From: Alteromonas mediterranea DE
Lineage (GTDB): Bacteria; Pseudomonadota; Gammaproteobacteria; Enterobacterales; Alteromonadaceae
Length of the DNA stretch: 64,000 nt
Direction: 5' to 3'
Assembly (NCBI RefSeq): GCF_000020585.3
Contig: NC_011138.3
Location: 2,285,676 to 2,349,675, forward strand
Under the pieces are notes generated by a model. That model made no database searches and was not told the DNA's origin. It saw only the letters and a program-made list of their open reading frames with translations. The translations under genes and the position numbers were made by a program. Of this stretch, positions 17,012 through 27,400 are shown in pieces (the first letter of the stretch is position 1; the number at the start of each line of letters is the position of its first letter).

Positions 17012-20000
17012 ATGATTGCACGAATACTCCGTCTATCCATTGAGCGCCGTGGTGTCATGATGTTGTTCGCCTTGTTTGTCGCCTTTTTTGGTATGTACAG
17101 TTACAAACAACTGCCGATTGATGCTGTGCCTGATATCACCAACGTGCAAGTGCAGATAAATACCGCAACCCCAGGTTACTCGCCTTTGGAGACTGAGCAA
17201 CGCATAACGTTTATAGTTGAAACCTCGCTGGCCGGTTTGCCTAATTTATCGTATACCCGCTCGATATCACGCTATGGCTTGTCGCAAGTCACAGTCGTGT
17301 TTAAAGAGGGCACCGATTTATATTTCGCACGAAATCTCGTCAACGAGCGTCTCACCGCCATCGCGGCGCAATTGCCAACAGGGTTAACCCCTGAAATGGG
17401 CCCTATCGCCACAGGCTTGGGTGAAATTTACATGTACTCGTTAAGTGCTGAGCCTCAGGCGCGACAGGACAACGGTCAACCCTATGATGCTATGGCATTA
17501 AGGGAGATCCATGATTGGGTAGTTAAGCCCCAATTGTCGCTTGTTGAGGGGGTGACCGAGGTTTATGCGATAGGCGGATTTGAAAAGCAATATCATGTGA
17601 ATCCTAATCCAGTCGCAATGATAAACTTTGGGATAAGTACAGGTGACCTTCTCAGTGCGCTAGAACGCAACAATGCGAATCAAGGCGCTGGTTTTGTAGA
17701 ACAAAATGGGCAACAAGTACTGATCAGATCGGAAGCCCAACTGAAGGGCATCGACGATATCGGCCAAGTGGTTGTTAAGATCATTGATGGCGTACCGGTA
17801 AAAATTCAAGACATCGCCCAAATCAACCTCGGTAAAGAGCTGCGCTCTGGAGCCGGCACGTTAAATGGCCAAGAAACAGTGATTGGCACGACAATGATGT
17901 TAGTGGGAGAAAACTCTCGTACGGTCGCCAAAGCTGTGGACAGTAAGCTCGAAACCATTAAAACAAGCTTACCCGAGGGCGTTATCCTTGAAGCGGTTTA
18001 CGATAGAACAAGCCTCGTTGACAAAACCATCGACACAGTACAGAAAAACCTCGTCGAGGGCGCTTTACTTGTCATCGTTGTGCTATTCGTTTTGCTTGGG
18101 AATGTGCGAGCTGCACTTATTACAGCCGCTGTAATACCCATGGCAATGCTTGCCACGATATCGGGTATGGTCAAAACCGATGTGTCTGCTAACTTAATGA
18201 GTTTAGGCGCACTGGATTTTGGCTTGATTGTCGATGGCGCAGTTATCATTGTTGAAAACTGTATCAGACGATTATCCGAATCCCAGAAACAAAACGGCGC
18301 TACTCTACCGCTCAAAGAAAGGCTGAATGTTGTTTATGAAGCCACTAATGAAGTCATACGTCCCAGTTTGTTTGGTGTATTGATCATTACCATTGTTTAT
18401 ATCCCCTTGTTCACGCTCACTGGCGTCGAAGGTAAAATGTTCCACCCCATGGCAGCGACCGTGATAATGGCTTTGCTTGCCGCAATGGTATTTTGTTTTA
18501 CCGTAGTGCCTGCGGCGATAGCAATTTTCATGAGAGGTAAAATTAGCGAAAAAGAAAGCCCAATTATTAAAGGTGCAAAGGCAGTCTATCGTCCTGTTTT
18601 AACCGGAGCGCTGCGTTTTAGATGGCTAGTGGTAGTAGCAGCGAGTGCTTTGGTTGTCGGCAGTTTATGGATGGGCAGTAAATTAGGCTCGGAGTTTATT
18701 CCTCAGCTCAATGAAGGTGATATCTTAGTACAGGCGATACGCATCCCTGGGACAGGGGTAGAACAAGCAGTTGAAATGCAAAAAACTCTTGAAGCGAAAC
18801 TTATGCAGTATGAGCAAGTACAGACGGTATTCGGTCGCACGGGTACGGGTGAGGTCGCCACCGACCCTATGCCACCAAACATTACTGATACGTTTGTTAT
18901 TTTAAAGCCTAGGGAGCAATGGCCCGATCCATCAATGACAAAAGCTGAGTTAGTGAAAACGTTTGAAGAGGACTTGTTTACTTTGCCCGGCAATAATTAT
19001 GAATTTACGCAACCTATACAAATGCGTTTTAACGAATTGATTAGTGGCGTAAGGGCAGATTTGGGGATAAGGCTATTTGGGGATGACTTAGATACGCTCT
19101 TTGCATCTGCTTCTGACATTTTGACCGTTATTTCAACGATTGAAGGGGCTGATGACGCGAGGCTTGAGCAGGTAGAAGGCATTCCAATCTTCACCGTCAC
19201 ACCAAAGCCTGATCAATTGGCACGCTTTGGTTTGGATATAGCCGACTTGCAGTTATGGCTCAATGCTGCGACAGGTGGAGAAACCGCTGGAATGATTTTT
19301 GAGGGCGACAGACGCTTTAAAATTGTCGTGCGATATGCCGACGACATTCGAAATGAACTCACTCAGCTTGAGACCATTCCCATAGTCACGCCCTCTGGTG
19401 AGCATGTACCAATGAGCGAATTAGCCACACTTGCATTTAAAGAAGTACCTAGCCAAATAAGCCGGGAAAATGGCAAACGTAGTATTGTTGTCACAGCAAA
19501 TGTGCGTGACAGAGATATTGGCACTTTTGTTGAGGAAGCTCAGGCGAGAATTAATGATGAAGTAAATTTACCTGCTGGTTATTGGCTCGACTATGGTGGA
19601 ACCTTTGAGCAGCTCGAAAGTGCGAGTCAACGATTGACGATTGTGGTACCGGTTACGTTGTTTGTGATTTTGACTATGCTGGTAATTGCGTTTGGTTCAA
19701 TACGTGATGCGTTAATTATCTTCACAGGTATCCCTTTGGCATTAACAGGCGGTGTAATGTCTCTTTGGTTAAGGGATATGCCTTTATCCATATCCGCGTC
19801 GGTAGGGTTTATCGCACTGTCTGGGATTGCCGTATTAAACGGATTGGTAATGCTGTCATTCATCAAGCAACGTTTGCTAGAAACCGGAGAATTAGTGAAT
19901 AGCATTGTTGAAGGGGCTCTTATTCGCTTGCGTCCGGTATTAATGACAGCATTAGTTGCAAGCCTTGGATTTGTGCCCATGGCGCTGAATACGGGCATAG

Positions 20001-20146
20001 GTGCAGAAGTGCAAAGACCGTTGGCCACTGTTGTGATTGGCGGCATTTTGTCCTCGACACTGCTTACTTTGGTTGTTCTACCAGTTCTCTACAGAATTGT
20101 GTATGGGAGACATCTAACTAAATTGACGATTAATCACGCTAGTTAA
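17012..20146 (+). CDS. czcA: CzcA-type heavy-metal RND efflux pump, set 1
   Basis: A 1044-residue inner-membrane RND antiporter of the heavy-metal efflux (HME) group, twelve membrane segments with two large periplasmic loops. TM4 reads LDFGLIVDGAVIIVEN, retaining the Asp-Asp-Glu proton-relay set of Zn/Co/Cd pumps. Starts MIARILRLSIERRGVMM; GAGG precedes the ATG. LRPVLMTALVASLGFVPMALN near the end is a conserved HME motif. The product exports divalent cations with CzcB and CzcC. A hairpin terminator follows. Confidence 0.93.
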   Translation: MIARILRLSIERRGVMMLFALFVAFFGMYSYKQLPIDAVPDITNVQVQINTATPGYSPLETEQRITFIVETSLAGLPNLSYTRSISRYGLSQVTVVFKEGTDLYFARNLVNERLTAIAAQLPTGLTPEMGPIATGLGEIYMYSLSAEPQARQDNGQPYDAMALREIHDWVVKPQLSLVEGVTEVYAIGGFEKQYHVNPNPVAMINFGISTGDLLSALERNNANQGAGFVEQNGQQVLIRSEAQLKGIDDIGQVVVKIIDGVPVKIQDIAQINLGKELRSGAGTLNGQETVIGTTMMLVGENSRTVAKAVDSKLETIKTSLPEGVILEAVYDRTSLVDKTIDTVQKNLVEGALLVIVVLFVLLGNVRAALITAAVIPMAMLATISGMVKTDVSANLMSLGALDFGLIVDGAVIIVENCIRRLSESQKQNGATLPLKERLNVVYEATNEVIRPSLFGVLIITIVYIPLFTLTGVEGKMFHPMAATVIMALLAAMVFCFTVVPAAIAIFMRGKISEKESPIIKGAKAVYRPVLTGALRFRWLVVVAASALVVGSLWMGSKLGSEFIPQLNEGDILVQAIRIPGTGVEQAVEMQKTLEAKLMQYEQVQTVFGRTGTGEVATDPMPPNITDTFVILKPREQWPDPSMTKAELVKTFEEDLFTLPGNNYEFTQPIQMRFNELISGVRADLGIRLFGDDLDTLFASASDILTVISTIEGADDARLEQVEGIPIFTVTPKPDQLARFGLDIADLQLWLNAATGGETAGMIFEGDRRFKIVVRYADDIRNELTQLETIPIVTPSGEHVPMSELATLAFKEVPSQISRENGKRSIVVTANVRDRDIGTFVEEAQARINDEVNLPAGYWLDYGGTFEQLESASQRLTIVVPVTLFVILTMLVIAFGSIRDALIIFTGIPLALTGGVMSLWLRDMPLSISASVGFIALSGIAVLNGLVMLSFIKQRLLETGELVNSIVEGALIRLRPVLMTALVASLGFVPMALNTGIGAEVQRPLATVVIGGILSSTLLTLVVLPVLYRIVYGRHLTKLTINHAS

Positions 20147-20160
20147 TAATAGTTATGGAG

Positions 20161-20188
20161 AAGGTCGATTCCTAGTATCGACCTTTGA
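20161..20188 (+). terminator. Hairpin terminator after czcA set 1
   Basis: A perfect 9-bp stem AAGGTCGAT (20161-20169) / ATCGACCTT (20177-20185) with a 7-base loop. Only a short T run follows, so strength is uncertain. Confidence 0.55.
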
Positions 20189-20312
20189 AATACAAACGCT
20201 GAAAAGTAATAGTTGATGGTGTCATTGGTTTTTTATAACTATATCGGTAATACTGTTAAGAAAATGAATAGGACGCTCCAAGCAACTACATTAGATATGT
20301 AGGAGGGGCTTT

Positions 20313-20381
20313 ATGAACTTTAGTAAAGAAGCAAAACATCATGTGTTTAAAAGGTTAAATCATGCACAGTCACAATCATAG
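20313..20381 (+). CDS. Possible 22-codon leader peptide before the second CDF gene
   Basis: A strong ribosome site, GGAGGGG, precedes ATG 20313. The frame encodes MNFSKEAKHHVFKRLNHAQS plus two residues and stops at 20379-20381, overlapping the start of the CDF gene at 20362 in another frame. The overlap would suit translational coupling. Without conservation data it could be chance. Confidence 0.3.
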   Translation: MNFSKEAKHHVFKRLNHAQSQS

Positions 20382-21264
20382 TCACGACCATTCACATGGG
20401 CGTTCGAGTGATGCGTCAAAGCGTATTGGTTGGGCGTTTTTCCTAAATGTGGTGTTCACCATTATCGAGTTTATTGGTGGCTGGCTAACGAACAGTACCG
20501 CTATTATGGCGGACGCTGTTCATGATTTAGGCGATAGTTTATCGATTGGCACCTCATGGGGCTTAAACAAGCTCAGTGATAAAGATGCTAATCGTACATT
20601 TTCGTATGGCTATAAACGATTTTCACTTCTGGGGGCGTTAATTAATGGTGTTGTGCTGACTATTGGTTCCGTTTGGATACTATTTGAAGCCATTCCCAGG
20701 CTGGCCGAGCCTGAGATGCCGCAAGTGGAAGGAATGCTGTTATTGTCGATTTTTGGCATGGCAGTGAATGGCTTTGCTGCTTATAAACTCAGTGAGGGTA
20801 ACTCGCTCAACGAGCGCGTGCTCAATTGGCACCTACTCGAAGATGTCCTGGGTTGGGTGGCCGTATTTATCGTATCGATTGTATTGATGTTCAAGCCTTG
20901 GGCGATTTTAGATCCCATTTTATCCATCGGTTTTACCTTATTTATTCTTTTCAATGTGATCCGTAATTTAAAACAAACCTTAATGTTGTTTTTGCAAGCC
21001 ACGCCCGATAAAGCGCAACTTGAACGCATCCGAGATGATTTGTTGTCAAATGAACACGTCAGTGACCTACACCATTTTCATATTTGGTCGCTCGATGGTG
21101 AGCGCAATGTGATGACCGTTCACTTAGTGTTAGTTGGAGATGTGTCCACAGAGCATATTCAAACGCTTAAAAATGACGTACAGCACTCACTCAAGAAATA
21201 TAATTTTGAGCATACGACAGTCGAGTTTGAGTTTGCGGATGAACAATGCCGTGACGAGGCGTAA
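20362..21264 (+). CDS. czcD: CzcD/ZitB-type CDF cation exporter
   Basis: A 300-residue CDF transporter. It begins with a His-rich metal loop (HSHNHSHDHSHG). The metal sites are NSTAIMADAVHDLGDSLSIG in TM2 and NWHLLEDVLGW in TM5. Unlike the short CDF of set 1 it has the cytoplasmic C-terminal domain, with HHFHIWSLDGERNVMTVHLV. It exports Zn/Cd/Co to the periplasm, where the Czc RND pump can collect it. It is the first large gene of set 2. I see no MerR-type promoter upstream. Confidence 0.92.
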   Translation: MHSHNHSHDHSHGRSSDASKRIGWAFFLNVVFTIIEFIGGWLTNSTAIMADAVHDLGDSLSIGTSWGLNKLSDKDANRTFSYGYKRFSLLGALINGVVLTIGSVWILFEAIPRLAEPEMPQVEGMLLLSIFGMAVNGFAAYKLSEGNSLNERVLNWHLLEDVLGWVAVFIVSIVLMFKPWAILDPILSIGFTLFILFNVIRNLKQTLMLFLQATPDKAQLERIRDDLLSNEHVSDLHHFHIWSLDGERNVMTVHLVLVGDVSTEHIQTLKNDVQHSLKKYNFEHTTVEFEFADEQCRDEA

Positions 21265-21286
21265 AGCAACTGATAGACTACTTGAG

Positions 21287-21664
21287 ATGAAGAAACTTAA
21301 ACGAACAAGCTACATCATGATCATGCTGATCGTATTTCAGTCGTTTTCTGCTGTAGCTAATTCATTGGATTTTCATGCAATAGACACTGAACACCTGCAA
21401 CACGAGCATGATCATGCCGAGCATAGCAGCAACGCCTCGGTAAGCCCTGAAATAGATATCAGTGAAGATGACGCAAGGGGTCACCATAATCCTGCCGATT
21501 GCCACCACTGCGGACACTGCCACGGCTCACATGCCCAATGGGTAGGTCATCACAGCATCAATAACCTTAATGAGGTGGCGTCCGGCCACAACTTCAACTA
21601 TTTGGATGCAGTCTTAGACGCAGCCATCAACCGCCTATTACGACCACCCAAATACCAATCCTAG
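21287..21664 (+). CDS. CzcI-like His-rich periplasmic protein, set 2
   Basis: About 125 residues from ATG 21287, with a signal peptide (MKKLKRTSYIMIMLIVFQSF and following). A His-rich stretch (EHLQHEHDHAEHS) and a HHNPADCHHCGHCHGSH cluster look like a metal-binding site. It ends NRLLRPPKYQS, echoing GLLRPPQH of the set 1 protein. Upstream in-frame ATG 21239 would overlap the CDF gene. Position before czcC suggests a CzcI-like periplasmic metal sensor or chaperone; function is inferred. Confidence 0.7.
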   Translation: MKKLKRTSYIMIMLIVFQSFSAVANSLDFHAIDTEHLQHEHDHAEHSSNASVSPEIDISEDDARGHHNPADCHHCGHCHGSHAQWVGHHSINNLNEVASGHNFNYLDAVLDAAINRLLRPPKYQS

Positions 21665-21733
21665 GAAGTATATTGATTGCATCGCGGAACGTGTATCCGC
21701 GTTGTCCGTTTTTATCATATTTTAGGATTTATT

Positions 21734-23098
21734 ATGAATTTCACTCATCGTAATGAGCGTGACCAATTATTCATGTGGTCACTTTTCGTCGCGCGATGTA
21801 TTTTCACGCGAAACACTCAGGCAGAATCAACCAATGTATACAAGGCTCTTGATTCAACGATATTTAACCGACTTAAACTTTTATGCGCTTGCGTATTGTT
21901 TCTTCCATTTTTTGCTCACGCTCAAAATCAAAGCTGGGAAAACTGGTTATCATCGCAGATAAATAAACATCCCAACATTATAGCGGCTAAAGAACAATTG
22001 TTCAGTACTGGGGCGCTTGCGGAAGCTTCTGAGCAAGCACTTTATAACCCTGAATTGTCAACTGATTATGCGCGAAATGGCGATAACAATGACTACAGCG
22101 TAGGTATTGAACAGACAATCGACCTTTGGGACAGGCAAGGCGCAAGGCGACAAAAAGCCGGTTTTATGCGCACTGCTGCACAAGCTCAATACCAAGAAGT
22201 CGTTTTAAACAAATCAGCCGATGCTATCGACGCATTAATTAATTGGCATGCAGCAAAACGCGCAGCGTCTATTGCCAAATCACAACAACAGCAACTTAAT
22301 TCGTTACTTGAATTAGTCGAAATACGCCAAGAAGCCGGTGATCTAGGCAGTATCGATGCAGAGCTTACCTTTTTGTCGTTGTCGAAACAATTTGCTCAGG
22401 TGGCGGGATCAGAGGCTCAACTTCAAATGGCCGAAGCAATAGTGCGTGAGTTACTTCCTGATTGGGAGCCAGAGCGAGGGCGGATACCGGACGAGTTTTG
22501 GCCTTCTAAAGTTGCATATCCGTCTGATGAAGAATTACTAAAGCACCCCAAAATAGCTAAAGCTTATGCGCAATGGCTCACGCAAAAAGAAGAAGCAGAA
22601 GTCACTAGACGTAATGCAAAAGCAAATCCTACTTTTGGTATTAATGCGGGGCGGGAAGAGCGAGAAAACGTCGTTGGACTGACCTTTTCTATACCGTTAA
22701 ACATTCGTAATAATTACAGTGCAGAAACTCGTTCCGCTGAACGAATGGCGTTAGAAACCGAAGCACGTTTTAGAGCGCAGTATCAGAAACTACGTTTCGA
22801 TTTACAAGGTGCGTTTGGCGCATGGCAAAGCTACAACCAGCAGTTTTCACAATGGCAATCGCTCGTAAAGAGTCGCATCGAGAGTAGTGCTAATTTGTTA
22901 GAAAAGCAGTGGCGAAGTGGCGATTTATCAACAACTAATTACCTGCTAGCACTGAATCAACGCGCAGAAAGCTTACTGTCTGGCATAGAGCTGGAAAAGC
23001 AAACGCGCATAGCATTGAAAAATCTCATGCTGCAATCAGGTCGCCTTATCGACTTGCCCCCAGTTCAACACGATTTCTCTATTGATCATCAGGATTAA
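21734..23098 (+). CDS. czcC: CzcC-type outer-membrane efflux protein (TolC family), set 2
   Basis: About 454 residues. ATG 21734 has AGGA six bases upstream. The hydrophobic signal (LLCACVLFLPFFAHAQ) begins only at about residue 50, so the N-terminus is unusually long and the true start may be downstream. TolC-type repeats are visible (HPNIIAAKEQLFSTGALAEAS and LEKQWRSGDLSTTNYLLALNQR). It is the exit channel for the second RND pump and is clearly diverged from set 1. Confidence 0.85.
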   Translation: MNFTHRNERDQLFMWSLFVARCIFTRNTQAESTNVYKALDSTIFNRLKLLCACVLFLPFFAHAQNQSWENWLSSQINKHPNIIAAKEQLFSTGALAEASEQALYNPELSTDYARNGDNNDYSVGIEQTIDLWDRQGARRQKAGFMRTAAQAQYQEVVLNKSADAIDALINWHAAKRAASIAKSQQQQLNSLLELVEIRQEAGDLGSIDAELTFLSLSKQFAQVAGSEAQLQMAEAIVRELLPDWEPERGRIPDEFWPSKVAYPSDEELLKHPKIAKAYAQWLTQKEEAEVTRRNAKANPTFGINAGREERENVVGLTFSIPLNIRNNYSAETRSAERMALETEARFRAQYQKLRFDLQGAFGAWQSYNQQFSQWQSLVKSRIESSANLLEKQWRSGDLSTTNYLLALNQRAESLLSGIELEKQTRIALKNLMLQSGRLIDLPPVQHDFSIDHQD

Positions 23099-23102
23099 CA
23101 AA

Positions 23103-24410
23103 ATGAATAAAACAGTATTAGCAGTTTTCATCGCCTCATATGTCGGCGCTGCACCAAGTTTCGCACAAGAGTCTGATCAAAAGCATGCTCACAATGAAAC
23201 GGTAACAAGAATTGATAAAAGCATACAAGATAAGCATGACGAACATACTGATGATGGTCATGAAGAACATGAACTACAAGATGGTCAAAAGCATGATGAG
23301 CACGGAGGCGAGGGGGCCGATGAACATGATGATCACGAAAGCGAACATGCTCATGATAAAGGTGAAAGCGAGAATAAAGACGATGAAGAGCATGATGAAT
23401 CTGCTTCTGCATCGCTAGACTCCAATCAAATGGCATTAGCCAACATTAAAGTAAGCACACTAAGCCCCAAAATTGTCAATTATACTTTGTATGCACCGGG
23501 TGAAATATTATCAAACGGCTATAGCAGTTATCGAGTATCACCCAGAGTGGCATCCGTTGTCACGCGTCGTCATGTGGCATTGGGAGACAGGGTAAATAAA
23601 GGCCAAGTGCTTGTCACGCTTTTTAGCGAAACCGTTGCGCAAGCACAAGCCAATTACCGAACAACATATCCAGAATGGGAAAGAGTAAAAGGACTTGGTC
23701 GAAAAACTGTTGGAGAGCAGCGCTACATTGATGCAAAAGCTAATTTTGAAGCGGCTAGTGCAGTATTAATCTCATATGGTTTATCCGATGCAGATTTGAA
23801 AACGCTCACCTCACAGCAATCAATAGCATTAGGAGAATATAGCTTACGTGCTGAAATTGATGGCGCGGTACTCAGTGACTCGTTTGAACAAGGTCAGCGT
23901 ATTGATGCGGGAGAACCGTTGATCTCGTTGGCAGATGAAAGTGAACTTTGGGTAGAAGCGCATCTACCATCGAATATTAACCTGCGGCTAGGAGCAGGTT
24001 CTCCGGCACAAATCAAAGTGGGAGACTTCACAGTTGATGCAACAGTTACACAAGAGGCACATACCATTGACCCTGTTACTCGAACGAGAACGGTTCGGCT
24101 ATTAGTGAGCAACCCTGAACATCGTTTGCATCCAGGCCAATTTGCCGAGGTGTATTTCCGTTTTCTGACTAAAATGCCGGTAATGGCTGTTTCAGAGAGT
24201 GCGCTAATGCGTGGTCCTGATGGAGACTGGACGGTATTTGTAGAAGATCATCCTGGCGAGTTTTTACCCGTCGAAGTTGAACTTGGAAGAGCGCTTGGTG
24301 GCTTGCGTGAAATTACCGGTGTAGAGCCGGGTTCACGCGTAGTAAGCGAGGGTGCTTTTTTTGTGGCATCACAAATCGCTAAAGGCGGTTTTGACCCACA
24401 CAACCACTAA
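23103..24410 (+). CDS. czcB: CzcB-type periplasmic adaptor with His/Asp-rich N-terminus, set 2
   Basis: About 435 residues from ATG 23103 (AGGA nine bases upstream; start overlaps the spacer after czcC). The signal peptide ends near APSFAQ. Residues about 25-100 are extremely rich in His, Asp and Glu (for example HDEHTDDGHEEHE), a metal-binding extension typical of some CzcB proteins. Adaptor motifs follow: VTRRHVALGDRVNKGQVLVTLFS and LRAEIDGAVLSDSFEQGQRIDAG. It links pump and channel and may buffer metal in the periplasm. Confidence 0.9.
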   Translation: MNKTVLAVFIASYVGAAPSFAQESDQKHAHNETVTRIDKSIQDKHDEHTDDGHEEHELQDGQKHDEHGGEGADEHDDHESEHAHDKGESENKDDEEHDESASASLDSNQMALANIKVSTLSPKIVNYTLYAPGEILSNGYSSYRVSPRVASVVTRRHVALGDRVNKGQVLVTLFSETVAQAQANYRTTYPEWERVKGLGRKTVGEQRYIDAKANFEAASAVLISYGLSDADLKTLTSQQSIALGEYSLRAEIDGAVLSDSFEQGQRIDAGEPLISLADESELWVEAHLPSNINLRLGAGSPAQIKVGDFTVDATVTQEAHTIDPVTRTRTVRLLVSNPEHRLHPGQFAEVYFRFLTKMPVMAVSESALMRGPDGDWTVFVEDHPGEFLPVEVELGRALGGLREITGVEPGSRVVSEGAFFVASQIAKGGFDPHNH

Positions 24411-24425
24411 TTAGGAGGAGTCTTT

Positions 24426-27400
24426 ATGTTTAATAAATTAATTGATTGGGCTGTTACTAGTCGTTTATTAGTGGTGATTGCTCTGACAACGTTAATAGTC
24501 AGCGCGGTTTTTGTTATTCCGAAACTGAATTTGGATGCATTTCCAGATGTCACCAATGTGCAAGTATCTGTCAATACAGAAGCACCGGGATTAGCTGCCG
24601 AAGAAGTAGAGCAGTTAATTACTTATCCAATAGAAGCGGTGATGTATGCCTTACCTGATGTGATGGAAGTGCGCTCTATTTCTAAAACAGGTCTTTCAGG
24701 TGTGACCGTTGTGTTTAGCGAGGGCACAGATATTTATTTTGCACGTCAATTGGTATTCGAGCGTCTGCAAGCGGCTAAAGAGTTAATTCCCGAGGGCGTC
24801 GGTACGCCAGAAATGGGACCCAACACATCAGGATTGGGGCAAGTGTATCAGTATCTATTGTTGGCTGAGCCCGATTCAGGCCTAGACGCTATGGCGTTGC
24901 GTAGTTTAAATGATTGGGTGGTGAAATTGCTGCTGCTTCCTGCCGATGGCGTAACGGATGTGCTCTCTTTTGGTGGGGAAGTACGCCAATACCAAGTTAA
25001 CCTCAATCCATCTCAATTACTTGGATATGGCTTGACTCAAGATATAGTGATGGAAGCACTTGAGCGGAATAATACCAATGTGGGGGGGTGGTATATGAAC
25101 CGAGGGCAGGAGCAACTTGTGATAAGAGGCACTGGCTGGTTAGATCATGGCGAGGAAGGGTTAGAGCAATTACGTCAGGTACCTTTAAAAACCGTAGACG
25201 GAACAACGATTACTGTATCCGATGTGGCGAACGTTGAGTTAGGTAGCGAAATTCGTCAGGGTGCTGCCACCATGACCAGAAAAGACGCCGACGGTAACAT
25301 TCAAAACTTAGGTGAAGTCGTCTCAGGCATTGTACTTAAGCGCATGGGAGCTAACACGAAAGCCACAATTGATGGCGTCAATGCTCGTATTCAGCGAATT
25401 AACCAAGCATTGCCTGATGGCGTGAGTTTTGAAGTATTCTACGATCAAGCTGACTTAATTACTCAAGCCGTGGATACGGTTGTAAATGCGCTAATGTTAG
25501 CGTTCGTATTTATTATTGTTATTCTAGCTTTATTTTTGATGAATCTACGAGCCACGTTTTTAGTCCTGATTTCGATCCCTATTTCTATTGGTATTGCCTT
25601 AATGGTCATGTCGTGGTTTGGACTTTCTGCCAACCTTATGTCGCTTGGGGGCATTGCAGTGGCAATCGGCATGCTAGTAGATGGCTCAGTGGTAATGGTT
25701 GAAAACATGTTTAAACACTTGACTCACACTGATGCTGAGCATGATCACAAGAGACAATTGGGTGAACATGTTGAAGATGATGATCCATTAGACTCGTCCC
25801 ATGATACGCACGGTATCGCTTTGCGATTACAAGAAGCGGGCAAGGAGGTAGCCCGGCCTATCTTCTTCGCAACAGCCATAATCCTTGTGGTATTCATGCC
25901 TTTGTTTAGCTTTGAAGGCGTTGAAGCAAAATTATTTCAACCAATGGCTATTAGTATTATGTTGGCCATGCTTTCGGCGGTATTAGTTGCACTGATTATT
26001 GTACCGGCATTGGCGACGTATCTATTTAAAAAAGGCGTGAAACCACGAGAAAGCGTTGTGTTGAAACCTTTAGACGCGGGGTATCGCAAAGGGCTATCGT
26101 GGGCAATTTTGCATAAAAAAGTAGTGATTGGAATTGCTGCAATTATGGTAGTCGCTGCTGGTGTAGTGCTTCCTCGGCTTGGCACAGAGTTTGTACCAGA
26201 ACTGGAAGAGGGCACCATTAACTTGCGTGTTACTTTAGCGCCTTCATCTAGTTTAGATACTGCCCTAGAGGTATCCCCGAAATTAGAGAATATATTAATG
26301 GGGTTTCCAGAAGTCACCTATACGTTGTCGCGTATCGGTCGCGCCGAAATAGGGGGTGATCCAGAGCCGGTGAACAATATCGAAATTTATATTGGACTAA
26401 AGCCTGTGCCTGAATGGACAAGTGCAAATAACCGTTATGAACTGCAAGCGTTAATGGAAGAAAAAATGGAGCAACATCCGGGTTTGCTTTTCAATTTTTC
26501 TCAACCTATCGCGACAAGGGTTGACGAGTTATTGTCGGGAGTTAGAGCGCAGCTAGCCATTAAATTGTTTGGGCCTGACCTCAAAGTTCTAGCTGAAAAA
26601 GGCCAGGCCATTGAAGCATTAGTAAAAGAAGTTCAAGGTGCACGAGATGTTGCAATGGAACAAATTGCCGGAGAATCTCAGCTCATTGTGACACCGAATC
26701 GTCGAGCTCTGTCGCGCTATGGATTGGCCGTGGGTGATGCAATGGAACTTGTACGCGAAGGTTTAGGTGGAGCCAGTGCTGGTCAAATCATTAATGGTAA
26801 TGAGCGATATGATATTTATGTCAGGCTTGCTGAACAATTCCGAAATGACAGTCAAATGATAGCTGACTTGCGTTTACAAGCTCCATCGGGTGCTTGGGTT
26901 CGTTTGGGGGACGTGGCTGAAGTGACTATCGCCTCTGGTCCACCGCAAGTAAGACGTGATGACGTGCAGAGGCGAGTTGTGATCCAGGCGAATGTTCAAG
27001 GTCGAGATATGGGTAGCGTTGTGGCAGATATTCGCAAATCTATTGATGAGAAACTAGCACTGCCTACAGGGTATTCGGTGGATATTGGCGGTCAATTTGA
27101 GAATCAGCAACGAGCGCAGAAGCGACTATCATTGGTTGTGCCACTTTCTTTGGGGTTAATAGCTTTATTATTGTACTTTGCTTTTGCTTCATTTGGTCAG
27201 GCAATGTTGATACTTGTAAATGTACCATTGGCTGTTATCGGGGGGGTATTTTCACTTTGGTTATCAGGTCAATATCTTTCTGTGCCGAGCTCCGTAGGTT
27301 TTATTACCCTATTCGGCGTAGCGGTGTTAAACGGAGTCGTGATGGTAGAAAGCATCAATCAGCGTGTTGCAGACGGGTTATCGGTATCTGACGCCGTATT

